Shown: piece by piece, positions 53,570 through 61,864 of the stretch
Layout: each line of letters opens with the position of its first letter
Position numbering within the stretch: position 1 is the first letter of the stretch
Source of the DNA: Pseudomonadota bacterium
GTDB lineage: Bacteria > Pseudomonadota > Alphaproteobacteria > Rhodobacterales > Rhodobacteraceae
DNA length: 64,000 bases
Assembly: GCA_020161655.1 (NCBI GenBank)
Contig: JAIUPC010000019.1
Span: 124,001-188,000 of the forward strand
Reading direction: 5' to 3'
Translations under genes and position numbers: made by a program
Notes under the pieces: model-generated
Databases searched by the model: none
What the model was told of the DNA's origin: nothing
What the model saw: the letters and a program-made list of their open reading frames with translations, nothing else

Positions 53570-54031
53570 ATGCCGAGACTTCTCATCGCCGCAGCGGCGG
53601 CCAGCATGGCTTTCACCGGCCTTGCCACCGCCCAGGATGCCCCGTTCAAGATGGAGATCGCAGCCCGTCAGGGGATCATGGCATACCGCGCGATCCAGAT
53701 GGGAACGCTCGGCGGGATGGCGAAGGGCGAGATTCCCTATGACGCCGCAGCGGCGCAGAAGGCGGCAGACAATCTTCTGGCTTCGGTGACGCTCGATGCC
53801 TCGATGCTCTGGCCGCCGGGATCGGACAATGCCGCCAACCCGGATTCGACAGCGCTGGCCGCGATCTGGGCCGAAGGCTCGACCATCGGCGACAAGGCCA
53901 AGGCGATGGCGGACGCCGCAACGGCGATGCAGGCGGCGGCGGGAGCCGGGCTTGATCCCCTGAAGGCGGCGATGGGACCGGTGGGCGGCGCTTGCGGCGA
54001 TTGCCACAAGGCATTCCGCGTCCCTGATTGA
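53570..54031 (+). CDS. cycP: Cytochrome c' (class II cytochrome c)
   Basis: The 153-residue periplasmic haem protein has a signal peptide (about 1-21, cleaved before QDAPF), a four-helix-bundle body rich in Ala and Met, and the class II haem motif at the very end, CGDCHKAFR (142-150). Cytochromes c' bind and may detoxify nitric oxide. The ATG has a strong AGGAGG site. A diheme cytochrome gene follows within 35 bases, suggesting a shared transcript. Confidence 0.93.
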   Translation: MPRLLIAAAAASMAFTGLATAQDAPFKMEIAARQGIMAYRAIQMGTLGGMAKGEIPYDAAAAQKAADNLLASVTLDASMLWPPGSDNAANPDSTALAAIWAEGSTIGDKAKAMADAATAMQAAAGAGLDPLKAAMGPVGGACGDCHKAFRVPD

Positions 54032-54063
54032 CGCTTCTGGCGTCGCGCGGCAGTCTTGGCGCT

Positions 54064-54960
54064 GTGTTACGGTCACCGATCATCCGGGCGCTTATTGTTG
54101 GCGCCGTGATCGCCGCAGTGGCGGCATGGTTCGTCCTGCGGCCAAGACCGCTCCCGGCCGACACCTTCGCGGGCCTGACCGGTGACGTGACACGGGGCGA
54201 GCAGGTTTTCTGGGCGGGTGGCTGTGCCGCCTGCCACGCCGCCGCCGATGCCAAGGGCGACGGCAAGTTCCTTCTGGCCGGCGGTCAGGCCCTCCCATCG
54301 CCCTTCGGCACCTTCTATGCGCCGAATATCTCCACCGATCCGGCCGCAGGCATCGGCGGCTGGACAGTGGAAAACCTCGGCAATGCGATGATGCGCGGTG
54401 TGTCGCCCGAGGGGAGCCACTATTACCCGGCCTTTCCTTATGCGAGCTACGCCAAGGCAGAGCCGCAGGACATCGCCGACCTTCACGCCTTCCTTGCCAC
54501 CCTGCCCGCCGATCCGACCCCGTCGAAACCGCATGACGTCGGATTTCCCTTCAACATCCGTGCCTCGCTCGGCGGCTGGAAGTTCCTCTACCTCAACACC
54601 GACTGGGTGGTGGCAGGCGATCTAACCCCCGAGGAAACCCGGGGCCGCTACCTCGTGGAGGCACTCGGCCATTGCGGCGAATGCCATACGCCCCGGAACG
54701 CGCTTGGCGGGATGGAGCGGGACAAATGGCTGGCCGGCGCGCCCACGCCAGACGGCAAGGGCGGCTTCCCGAACATCACGCCCGGCAAGATGAAATGGTC
54801 AAGCGCCGACATCGTCGAATACCTGACCTCCGGCTTCACGCCCGAGTATGATAGCGCCGGCGGCCATATGGCGCTGGTCATCGAGAACACCGCACATTTG
54901 CCCGACACGGACCGTGCCGCCATCGCCGCTTATCTGAAGAAAGTGCCGCCGCTGGAATAG
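54064..54960 (+). CDS. Membrane-anchored diheme cytochrome c
   Basis: The 298-residue protein has one N-terminal membrane helix (about 8-25, ALIVGAVIAAVAAWFVL) and two class I haem sites: CAACH in FWAGGCAACHAA and CGECH in GHCGECHTPRN. It resembles the cytochrome c subunit of periplasmic alcohol/aldehyde/gluconate dehydrogenases but with two haems and no dehydrogenase partner here. It probably passes electrons between periplasmic donors and the respiratory chain. The GTG at 54064 is preferred because it starts the helix region; a TTG at 54028 overlapping the cycP stop is possible. Confidence 0.85.
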   Translation: MLRSPIIRALIVGAVIAAVAAWFVLRPRPLPADTFAGLTGDVTRGEQVFWAGGCAACHAAADAKGDGKFLLAGGQALPSPFGTFYAPNISTDPAAGIGGWTVENLGNAMMRGVSPEGSHYYPAFPYASYAKAEPQDIADLHAFLATLPADPTPSKPHDVGFPFNIRASLGGWKFLYLNTDWVVAGDLTPEETRGRYLVEALGHCGECHTPRNALGGMERDKWLAGAPTPDGKGGFPNITPGKMKWSSADIVEYLTSGFTPEYDSAGGHMALVIENTAHLPDTDRAAIAAYLKKVPPLE

Positions 54961-54990
54961 GCGCTTTGGCGCAACCCAATGATCTGGCGG

Positions 54991-55019
54991 TTGTTTGCCG
55001 CCGCGTCAAAAGGTAGTAT
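54991..55019 (+). promoter_or_regulatory. Sigma-70-type promoter of the porin-like gene
   Basis: TTGTTT (54991-54996) and TAGTAT (55014-55019) are 17 bases apart, 64 bases before the ATG at 55083. The region is AT-richer than its surroundings. Confidence 0.45.
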
Positions 55020-55082
55020 CATCATGGAAGAATGAGCCAAGACATAGATTCTCGGCCGCGTAAAAACTGTGATTGAGGTGGT

Positions 55083-55976
55083 ATGATGCAGTCTCCGAAC
55101 ACGCTTTTCCGCGTGGCAATTCTTGCCATGGCTTTCGCGCCCGCCGCTGTCGCGGCGCAGGGCATCGACGCGTCGGGCACCGTCGAGCTTGAATATTCGA
55201 GCGACGGCAACACCGACTTTGCCCTGCTCTACGGCGATGCCGACATGAGCTATTCCTTCGACGGTTCCGGACGCGGGCTTGGCCTCGATCTCGGCCTGAC
55301 CGGCTATCTCGGCGATGACCCGTTCAACGATGTCGCGGTTTTCGTCGCGCTGAGCTATTCGACCGATTTCGGCAAATTCAGCTTCGGCATGCCGCGCAAC
55401 GCCTCTTCCGGCATGTCGCGAATGCCGGAGATCGGCGGGACCCAAGCCGTAGGCTTCGCCCAGAAGGCCTTCCTCGGCGATCTGCCGCTGACCGACTATC
55501 TGGCGAATGACGATCCCTTCCTCGGCCTGCGCTACGATGGCGATTTCGGCGCGGTCAAGACCGCCGTTTCGGCTCACCGGACCCGCAGCGACACCAACCT
55601 TGTCGATGCGGCGCTGACCTATACCGGCGGCTTTCTCTTCGCCGGCGGCTCGCTCCAGTATTTCGATCTCGACAACGGGACTGACGGGACGACCCTCCAC
55701 GGCGAAATCGGGGCCGCGACCGACTTTTACGAGGCCGGCATCGGGGTGACGAGCGGCGATACCGCGTTGCCGGACGCCTGGCAGGCTTGGGCGATGTATC
55801 GCCCGATCGACAATCTTGACCTGACCGCCTCGGTGCTCGACCCCGACGGAGCTTCGGCGATCTGGGGGCTGAGCGCGAAATACGGCGTCATGCAGGGCGG
55901 CTACCTGCAAGGCGGGGTCAGCGATAGCAAGAATGCCGACGCGCGCTGGGACGTCTCCGTCGGCTTCAACTTCTGA
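55083..55976 (+). CDS. Porin-like outer membrane beta-barrel protein
   Basis: The 297-residue protein has a signal peptide (about 1-25, VAAQ|GIDASG), a run of short alternating strands rich in Tyr, Gly and Asp (TVELEYSSDGNTDFALLYGD, LTYTGGFLFAGGSLQYFD) and a C-terminal Phe (VSVGFNF), the signal for BAM-assisted insertion. These fit a small Gram-negative porin; pore selectivity is unknown. A second ATG three bases downstream is equally possible. It has its own promoter and a strong terminator. Confidence 0.82.
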   Translation: MMQSPNTLFRVAILAMAFAPAAVAAQGIDASGTVELEYSSDGNTDFALLYGDADMSYSFDGSGRGLGLDLGLTGYLGDDPFNDVAVFVALSYSTDFGKFSFGMPRNASSGMSRMPEIGGTQAVGFAQKAFLGDLPLTDYLANDDPFLGLRYDGDFGAVKTAVSAHRTRSDTNLVDAALTYTGGFLFAGGSLQYFDLDNGTDGTTLHGEIGAATDFYEAGIGVTSGDTALPDAWQAWAMYRPIDNLDLTASVLDPDGASAIWGLSAKYGVMQGGYLQGGVSDSKNADARWDVSVGFNF

Positions 55977-55992
55977 CGCCGCTTCAGGAAAG

Positions 55993-56024
55993 AAAGGCCG
56001 CCGTTCCGGGCGGCCTTTTTCTTT
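55993..56024 (+). terminator. Strong terminator after porin-like gene
   Basis: Perfect 10-bp stem AAAGGCCGCC / GGCGGCCTTT with 6-base loop, followed by TTTCTTTT, 17 bases after the stop codon. Confidence 0.9.
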
Positions 56025-56080
56025 TGCCCTTGCCGGCTGGGCCTGCGATTGTAGCGATCAAGTCAGGGGAACGCCGAAAG

Positions 56081-56698
56081 ATGATCCTGATCGGACAATA
56101 CGATTCCCCTTTCGTGCGCCGGGTCGGCATCGCGCTGAGGCTCTACGACCTGCCGTTCGAGCATCGGCCATGGTCGGTCGTCGGTGACTTCCAACGGCTT
56201 CTGGCGATCAATCCCACAGGCTCTGTGCCGGTTCTGGTACTGGATGACGGCACCGCGCTGACCGAAAGCAAGGTCATTCTCGACCATCTCGACAGCCTCG
56301 TGCCTGAGAACCGCCGCCTCTGGCCCAAGGACCGGCTTGGCGCGCTGCGGCTTTCGGGATTCGCGATGCAGCTGGGCGACCGCATGGTCAGCCTCTTCTA
56401 TGAACGCCGACTGCACGCACAGGTGTCCGACGTGCTGCAGGGGCGGCGCGAAACGCAGATCACCGCGACGCTCGCCATGCTGGAGCGGGAGCGGGCAGCG
56501 CAGAGCGGCGCTTGGTGGTTCGGGGATGACCTGACCCATGCCGATATCGCCGTCGCCTGCATCCTGCGGTTCATGCAGGACTGCCTCGCCGGTCTCTACG
56601 ATCCGGAAAGCCATCCGGCGCTTGCCGCCCATTCGGCCCGCGCCGAGGCGCTGCCGGTCTTTCAGGACATCTCCCAGCCCTTCATGCCGCCCGCCTAG
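56081..56698 (+). CDS. Glutathione S-transferase family protein
   Basis: The 205-residue protein has an N-terminal thioredoxin fold ([22 protein letters not shown], with NPTGSVPVL and the glutathione-binding [11 protein letters not shown]) and an all-helical C-terminal domain ([18 protein letters not shown] with the N-capping box). The active Ser is probably Ser9 (YDSPF). Substrate unknown. The ATG at 56081 has AGGGGA upstream at wide spacing. The stop codons of this gene and lipA overlap in a shared CTAG. Confidence 0.88.
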   Translation: MILIGQYDSPFVRRVGIALRLYDLPFEHRPWSVVGDFQRLLAINPTGSVPVLVLDDGTALTESKVILDHLDSLVPENRRLWPKDRLGALRLSGFAMQLGDRMVSLFYERRLHAQVSDVLQGRRETQITATLAMLERERAAQSGAWWFGDDLTHADIAVACILRFMQDCLAGLYDPESHPALAAHSARAEALPVFQDISQPFMPPA

Positions 56699-57645
56699 CC
56701 GCGGCCGAGCTTCTCCAGCCGGGCGGCGCGCATCCGGGCGAAATCGTCGCCGGCATGGTAGGACGACCGCGTGAGCGGCGTGGCCGAGACCATGAGGAAA
56801 CCCTTGCCATAGGCCGAGGTCTCATAGGCCTTGAATTCGTCCGGGGTGACGAAGCGGTCGACGCGGTGGTGCTTCGGCGAGGGTTGCAGATACTGGCCCA
56901 CGGTCAGGAAATCGACATCGGCAGAGCGCATGTCATCCATCACCTGCCGGACCGATTGCGCGTCCTCACCAAGGCCGACCATGATGCCGGATTTGGTGAA
57001 CATCGCCGGATCAAGCTCTTTCACCCGCTGGAGGAGCCTGAGCGAATGGAAGTAACGCGCACCGGGGCGGACGGTGGGGTAAAGGCCGGGCACGGTTTCA
57101 AGGTTGTGGTTGAAGACGTCAGGCTTCGCCTCCACCACCTTTTCCAATGCGGCGGGCGAGCATTTCAGGAAATCCGGCGTCAGGATTTCGATGGTCGTGC
57201 CGGGCGAGCGGTGGCGGACGGCGCGGATGGTCTGGGCGAAATGCTCGGCCCCGCCATCGTCAAGATCGTCGCGGTCGACGGAAGTGATGACGACATGGTT
57301 GAGGCCGAGGGTCTGGACGGCGTGGGCGACGCGACCGGGTTCAAACTGGTCGAGCGCATTGGGCTTGCCGGTGGCGACATTGCAGAAGGAACAGCCGCGG
57401 GTGCAGATCTCGCCCATGATCATCATGGTGGCGTGACCCTGGCTCCAGCATTCGCCGACATTGGGGCAGCCGGCCTCTTCGCAGACAGTCACAAGCTTGT
57501 TCGACTTCAGGATGTCGCGCGTCTGCTTGTAGCCGGCCGAGGTCGGCGCCTTGACCCGGATCCAGTCCGGCTTCTTCGGCTGCGCCTGATCGGGCTTGCG
57601 GGCCTTTTCGGGGTGGCGCTGGTCGGGCAGTTTGAGATCACGCAC
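56695..57645 (-). CDS. lipA: Lipoyl synthase
   Basis: The 316-residue radical-SAM enzyme inserts two sulfur atoms into octanoyl-carrier proteins to form lipoyl groups. The auxiliary cluster cysteines are Cys55, Cys60 and Cys66 ([12 protein letters not shown]) with the Ser of RSSYHAG near the end, and the SAM cluster is Cys81, Cys85 and Cys88 (CTRGCSFC). The start is the GTG at 57645 behind AGGGGGA; the open frame upstream lacks family likeness. Tail-to-tail with the GST gene. Confidence 0.97.
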   Translation of the reverse strand: MRDLKLPDQRHPEKARKPDQAQPKKPDWIRVKAPTSAGYKQTRDILKSNKLVTVCEEAGCPNVGECWSQGHATMMIMGEICTRGCSFCNVATGKPNALDQFEPGRVAHAVQTLGLNHVVITSVDRDDLDDGGAEHFAQTIRAVRHRSPGTTIEILTPDFLKCSPAALEKVVEAKPDVFNHNLETVPGLYPTVRPGARYFHSLRLLQRVKELDPAMFTKSGIMVGLGEDAQSVRQVMDDMRSADVDFLTVGQYLQPSPKHHRVDRFVTPDEFKAYETSAYGKGFLMVSATPLTRSSYHAGDDFARMRAARLEKLGRG

Positions 57646-57772
57646 GGGTTTTTCCCCCTGAACAAACTTGCCACACCAGATAGGACTTTCATCACGGAAA
57701 CGCAACGCAAGGCGACGGCGGCTGAATTGGCGCCTAAACTTGCAAGGTATCAGTAACTTGTGGGAGTTAACC

Positions 57773-58456
57773 ATGCTCAAGAAACCCTTCGCGGAGTTCA
57801 TCGGCACCTTCATCCTCGTCTTCTTCGGTGTCGGTTCCGCCGTGCTCATGGGCGATCTGATCGGTTTTCATGGCATCGCCATGGCCTTCGGTCTGTCGAT
57901 CGTCGCCGCTGCCTACGGCATCGGGGCGATCTCTGGCGCGCATCTCAACCCTGCGGTGTCGCTCGGCTTCCTGTTGTCCGGGCAGATGCCGGTCAACCAG
58001 TTCATCAGCCATGTCATCGCGCAAGTGGCCGGCGCCATCGTCGGCGCGCTGGTGATCTACATGATCGCGAGCGGTCGGGCAGGCTATGACATCGCCGTCA
58101 ACGGCCTTGGCGCGAATGGCTGGGGGACGGGCTACAACGGTGAATACGGCCTTGGCGCTGCCTTCATCTTCGAGTTCGTGGCCACGTTCCTCTTCGTCAC
58201 CGTGATCCTTGGTGCCACCGGCCCCGGCAGTGTTGCCGGTTTCGCCGGCCTCGCCATCGGCCTGACGCTGGCCGGCATCCACCTCGTCGGCATCAACGTG
58301 ACCGGCGTGTCGGTGAACCCGGCCCGCTCCATCGGCCCGGCGCTCTTCGTCGGCGGCGCGGCGATGAGCCAGCTCTGGCTCTTCATCGTGGCGCCGCTCG
58401 CCGGTGGTGCGCTGGCCGGCATCCTGCATGGCGCAGGCCTGACCCGCGCGGACTGA
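57773..58456 (+). CDS. aqpZ: Aquaporin Z
   Basis: The 227-residue six-helix channel carries water. Both half-helix motifs are intact (HLNPAVS and VNPARSIG), and the start [23 protein letters not shown] is typical of AqpZ. The selectivity Arg follows the second NPA. The ATG at 57773 has a GGGAG site; the longer open frame begins inside the lipA promoter region. It ends in a terminator shared with the convergent DUF6456 gene. Confidence 0.95.
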   Translation: MLKKPFAEFIGTFILVFFGVGSAVLMGDLIGFHGIAMAFGLSIVAAAYGIGAISGAHLNPAVSLGFLLSGQMPVNQFISHVIAQVAGAIVGALVIYMIASGRAGYDIAVNGLGANGWGTGYNGEYGLGAAFIFEFVATFLFVTVILGATGPGSVAGFAGLAIGLTLAGIHLVGINVTGVSVNPARSIGPALFVGGAAMSQLWLFIVAPLAGGALAGILHGAGLTRAD

Positions 58457-58477
58457 TCCAGCGATCAGGCGATGTTA

Positions 58478-58505
58478 AAAGGGCGGCGGTCACGCGCCGC
58501 CCTTT
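58478..58505. terminator. Bidirectional terminator
   Basis: Perfect 11-bp stem AAAGGGCGGCG / CGCCGCCCTTT with a 6-base loop lies between aqpZ (stop 58456) and the convergent DUF6456 gene (stop 58515). Confidence 0.85.
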
Positions 58506-58514
58506 CTTCATGGC

Positions 58515-59633
58515 TCAGCCGATCAGCGGGGCCTTGCCGCCGTTGGTCTCGTCATAATGGCGCTTGAGCCGCAGGAGCGCGATCCTGAGGACGATCTTGC
58601 CTGACCGCGCCGACCAGCCAAGCCGCTTTTCCGCCGCCTCAAGCCCTTCGAGATAGCAGCAACAGCGCAGCACCATGTCGCCGAGCCCCGGCCCGAGGTC
58701 GCGCAAGGCCGCCGCGACCCGTTCCCGCGCCCGCGCCGAACCGCCACCGGCCCCGCCTTCGGCATTGAAGCCGCCGCGGTCGGCGCCGGTCAGGAAGCGT
58801 TCCCAGTTCTGGGCGACGCGCGGCCCCATCTGCGACAGCTCGAAATCCTCGCGGAGCCGTTCGCCCGCCGCGACAAGATCGGGGCCAAGGAAGGGCTGGC
58901 CGTCCTTTTCCCGCCGCCGCGCCAAGAGGCCGAGCGGGCTTTCGGCCAGGTTGATCCGCAGCCGGCGCGGCCGGTCGGCGCCGGGTTCCATCACCGCCCG
59001 CTCGCCCCATTCGCGGTGCTGCGCGGCAAAGAGCGACCGGGCCTCGGCAAAGCCGGTATTGCCGCGATCCTGCTCCTCCTCCAGTAGCCGCTTCAGGGCG
59101 GCGCGACCGGCGGTGGTGATGCGGTAGGTCGTGACCCGGCCCGGAGTTTCGACCGCGATCCAGTCATTGAGAGCGAAGGCCTGCGCGACGGCGCGGTCGA
59201 CGACGGCGGTACGCACGTCGCCCTTGAGGACCGCCGCCTTGTCCAGTTCCGGCGCCACGGCGAGAAGCGCGCCGATTTCACAGAGCCGGCGGAGGATGCG
59301 CCTAGCCTCGCGCTGGACCGTCGTTTCGTCGGCAAGCTTGCCCTGGGCATGGCGAAGAGGAGCTGTCATCTGGAGTTCTTTCTCTGAGGTGTCAGACTGA
59401 AGAGAGGTTTCATCGGCGGTGCTGCGCATCTGGCCGAAACGGGTCAGCGCATCGTCGATCAGGGGATCGTCGCGCCGGTTCTCGCAGGCTCGGATTCGCC
59501 TCAGCACGGTCGAGGCATGGCAGCCCTCCTCACGTGCGATGGCCCGGATCGAATGCCCGTCTTCGGTGTGGCGCAGATAGATGCGGGTGGCGTCGGGCAG
59601 CCAGTCCGGAAAGCTGCCACGGGTCGTGGTCAT
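58515..59633 (-). CDS. DUF6456 domain protein with N-terminal helix-turn-helix
   Basis: The 372-residue protein starts with a helix-turn-helix (residues 11-50: LPDATRIYLRHTEDGHSIRA, IAREEGCHASTVLRRIRACE), a middle winged-helix-like stretch (TVQREARRILRRLCEIGALL, then TTYRITTAGRAALKRLLEE) and the DUF6456 C-terminal domain (SPLGLLARRREKDGQPFL onward, with AAEKRLGWSARSGKIVLRIAL). This looks like a DNA-binding regulator confined to Rhodobacteraceae-like genomes; targets are unknown. The ATG at 59633 has GGGGGAA upstream. A nested palindrome lies 40-95 bases before it, which suggests self-regulation. Confidence 0.82.
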   Translation of the reverse strand: MTTTRGSFPDWLPDATRIYLRHTEDGHSIRAIAREEGCHASTVLRRIRACENRRDDPLIDDALTRFGQMRSTADETSLQSDTSEKELQMTAPLRHAQGKLADETTVQREARRILRRLCEIGALLAVAPELDKAAVLKGDVRTAVVDRAVAQAFALNDWIAVETPGRVTTYRITTAGRAALKRLLEEEQDRGNTGFAEARSLFAAQHREWGERAVMEPGADRPRRLRINLAESPLGLLARRREKDGQPFLGPDLVAAGERLREDFELSQMGPRVAQNWERFLTGADRGGFNAEGGAGGGSARARERVAAALRDLGPGLGDMVLRCCCYLEGLEAAEKRLGWSARSGKIVLRIALLRLKRHYDETNGGKAPLIG

Positions 59634-59672
59634 ATCGTGGTTCCCCCAAATAACGCGGCGCGATTCACGGCG

Positions 59673-59727
59673 CCTTAACCAAATCAGAACGCAACCGTGG
59701 GTTGCATTTCTTACCTGCAAGTTAAGG
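59673..59727. promoter_or_regulatory. Nested inverted repeats in the DUF6456/DUF6477 divergent region
   Basis: A perfect palindrome GCAACC-GTG-GGTTGC (59691-59705) is flanked almost evenly by CCTTAAC (59673-59679) and its complement GTTAAGG (59721-59727). TTAAC half-sites recall CtrA-type operators. It lies between two divergent genes and may control both. Confidence 0.4.
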
Positions 59728-59857
59728 CACCGCTTCCGCCGGAGAATCGCGGCATTTTCATAAAATTGTCGGATCAGACCGCGCGCAGATCGGCGACAAT
59801 GCGCAACATCGGCTCTGCATGTTTCATCTTCAGGTTGTATGGAACCGGAGACTTCCC

Positions 59858-60148
59858 ATGACTGATCTTCTGTCGCTCGTCACCGAATTGCGCCGCCCGC
59901 GGCTTCTGATCCGCGCCGCGCGGGCCGGGGTGGCAGGCTACAACCGCAACCGCGATCTGAAGCGGGTAATGCGCGTGGCCGAAACGCCGGCACCGGAACG
60001 CGCGTTGTCGGCGCTGATCGCGGCCGAGGCCGAGCTGGAGGAAACCCGCCGCGACGGCGTGGCCGGCTACAGCTTCACCCGCCACATCGAACTTCTGATC
60101 GCGATGATCGGCGAGGCGCAGCTGCTTCCGCGTCCGGCGCGCGCCTGA
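59858..60148 (+). CDS. DUF6477 family protein
   Basis: The 96-residue cytoplasmic protein matches the DUF6477 family of Rhodobacteraceae: LVTELRRPRLLIRAARAGVAGYNRNRDLKRVM and YSFTRHIELLIAMIGEAQLL. It is basic in its first half and helical throughout, without cysteines or membrane segments. No function is known. The ATG at 59858 has CGGAG upstream. It is followed by a strong terminator and is divergent from the DUF6456 gene. Confidence 0.82.
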   Translation: MTDLLSLVTELRRPRLLIRAARAGVAGYNRNRDLKRVMRVAETPAPERALSALIAAEAELEETRRDGVAGYSFTRHIELLIAMIGEAQLLPRPARA

Positions 60149-60152
60149 CGAA

Positions 60153-60178
60153 AAAGGCCGCCCCGAAGGGCGGCCTTT
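60153..60178. terminator. Bidirectional terminator
   Basis: Perfect 11-bp stem AAAGGCCGCCC / GGGCGGCCTTT with CGAA loop between the DUF6477 gene and the convergent mttB-like gene. Confidence 0.88.
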
Positions 60179-60202
60179 CATCAGAAAGCTGATCTTCCAG
60201 GA

Positions 60203-61747
60203 TCACATGAAGGCGTCGGGCATCGACGCCTTTTTCTTGGCGACGTACTCGGTCAGCGCCTCTTCGACGGCGGGGTCGATGGCGGGCTTCTGGTAGTCGT
60301 TCAGAAGCTTCGCCACCCGTTCGCGCGCAAGCGTCACCGTGTCGCGCTCCCCCTCTTCCTGCCAGGTCTCGAAGGGCTTGTAGTCGAGCAGTTCCGTGCG
60401 CCAGAAGGCGGTCTTGAAATTCGCCTGCGTATGGTCGGTGCCAAGGTAATGCGTCGCCTGACCCGAACCGACATAGCGCAGCGCCCCCATCGCCAGACCG
60501 TTGTCGGACATGTCGATTCCTTCGGCGATCTTGTGGAGCACGCCAAGCTGGTCGGCATCCATCACGAACTTCTCGAAAGAGGAGACGAGGCCCCCTTCCA
60601 GCCAGCCACAGGCATGGAGCATGAAGTTGACGCCAGCCAGAAGCCCCATGTTGAGCGAGTTGGCGGATTCGTAGGCCGCCTGCGCGTCGGGCAATTTCGA
60701 CCCGCAGAAGGCGCCAGCCGACCGGTAGGGAACGCCCAGGCGGCGGACAAGCTGACCCGCGCCATAGGTGACGAGGCTCGCTTCCGGGGTGCCGAAGGTC
60801 GGCGCGCCCGAGGCCATGTCGGTCGAGGTCACGAAGGCCCCGGCGATCACCGGCGCACCAGCCTTCACCAGCTGACTGTAGGCAACGCCCGCCAGAACCT
60901 CGACCAGAACCTGCGTCAGCGTGCCCGCGACGGTCGTGGGCGACATCGCCCCGCCAACGATGAAGGGCGAGATGATCGCCGCCTGGTTGGCCTTGGCGTA
61001 GACCTCCAGGGCACACATCATGATGCCGTCGAAGGTCATCGGCGAATTGATGTTGATGAGCGAGGTCATCACCGTGCGCCCGTCGAGCCCGCCGAAGAGG
61101 ATATCCGACATCTCGACCGAGTCCGCCGCCCGTTCCGGCGCCGTCACCGACCCCATGTAGGGTTTGTCGGAAAGAGTCATATGGGCATAAAGCATGTCCA
61201 GATGGCGCTTGTTCACCGGCACGTCGGTCGGCTCGCAGACCGTGCCGCCGGAGTGGTGCAGCCATTTCGACATGTAGCCGAGCTTCACGAACTTCTGGAA
61301 ATCGTCGATCGTCGCATAGCGGCGGCCGCCATCGGCGTCGCGCACGAAGGGCGGGCCATAGACCGGGGCAAGGACAAGGCCGCGGCCGCCGACGGTCACG
61401 TTCCGGTCGGGGTTGCGGGCGTGCTGGACGTAGGATGAAGGCGCGGTCTTGCAGAGATGCCGGGCGAGGCCGCGCGGGATGCGGACCCTTTCGCCCTGCA
61501 CATTGGCGCCGGCGGCCTTCCACAGCTCCAAGGCAGCGGGGTTTTCGACGAAGTTGACGCCGATCTCCTCGAGGATCGTCTCGGCATTCGCCTCGATGAT
61601 CTCCAGCGCTTCCTCGTTCAGGATCTCGAAGTTCGGGATCTTGCGCTCGATGAACTTCGCCGCCTCGATCCGAACCGCCGTACGCTCGGCCCGGCGCGCC
61701 GCACCGCCGCCACCCCGTGCCCTGCGGCCTTCCGCAACGTCGCTCAT
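60203..61747 (-). CDS. Non-pyrrolysine MttB-family methyltransferase
   Basis: The 514-residue protein belongs to the trimethylamine methyltransferase (MttB) superfamily (AETILEEIGVNF, AHMTLSDKPYMGSVTAPE, VIAGAFVTSTDMASGAPTFGTPE, SSFEKFVMDADQLG). There is no in-frame amber codon, so it is of the non-pyrrolysine class, which includes glycine betaine methyltransferase MtgB. Such enzymes move a methyl group from a quaternary amine to a corrinoid protein. No corrinoid or corrinoid-to-folate methyltransferase gene is present in the window, so the acceptor must be encoded elsewhere. The first 25 residues are Arg/Gly/Ala-rich and could be removed by a later start. Confidence 0.9.
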   Translation of the reverse strand: MSDVAEGRRARGGGGAARRAERTAVRIEAAKFIERKIPNFEILNEEALEIIEANAETILEEIGVNFVENPAALELWKAAGANVQGERVRIPRGLARHLCKTAPSSYVQHARNPDRNVTVGGRGLVLAPVYGPPFVRDADGGRRYATIDDFQKFVKLGYMSKWLHHSGGTVCEPTDVPVNKRHLDMLYAHMTLSDKPYMGSVTAPERAADSVEMSDILFGGLDGRTVMTSLININSPMTFDGIMMCALEVYAKANQAAIISPFIVGGAMSPTTVAGTLTQVLVEVLAGVAYSQLVKAGAPVIAGAFVTSTDMASGAPTFGTPEASLVTYGAGQLVRRLGVPYRSAGAFCGSKLPDAQAAYESANSLNMGLLAGVNFMLHACGWLEGGLVSSFEKFVMDADQLGVLHKIAEGIDMSDNGLAMGALRYVGSGQATHYLGTDHTQANFKTAFWRTELLDYKPFETWQEEGERDTVTLARERVAKLLNDYQKPAIDPAVEEALTEYVAKKKASMPDAFM

Positions 61748-61864
61748 CCTACCGTCTCCTGCTTTCTCTGCTGTGCTGATCCTTTTACCGCCAAAGCCGC
61801 CTGCCCGGCTGCGGTTTGCGTCACCTCAGGTGCGAAAACGACATTCGGCCCGGTCGCTGGTGGG

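Noticed and set aside
60203-61747. Pyrrolysine-containing MttB
   Set aside because: The frame has no internal TAG, and no pyl genes are present.
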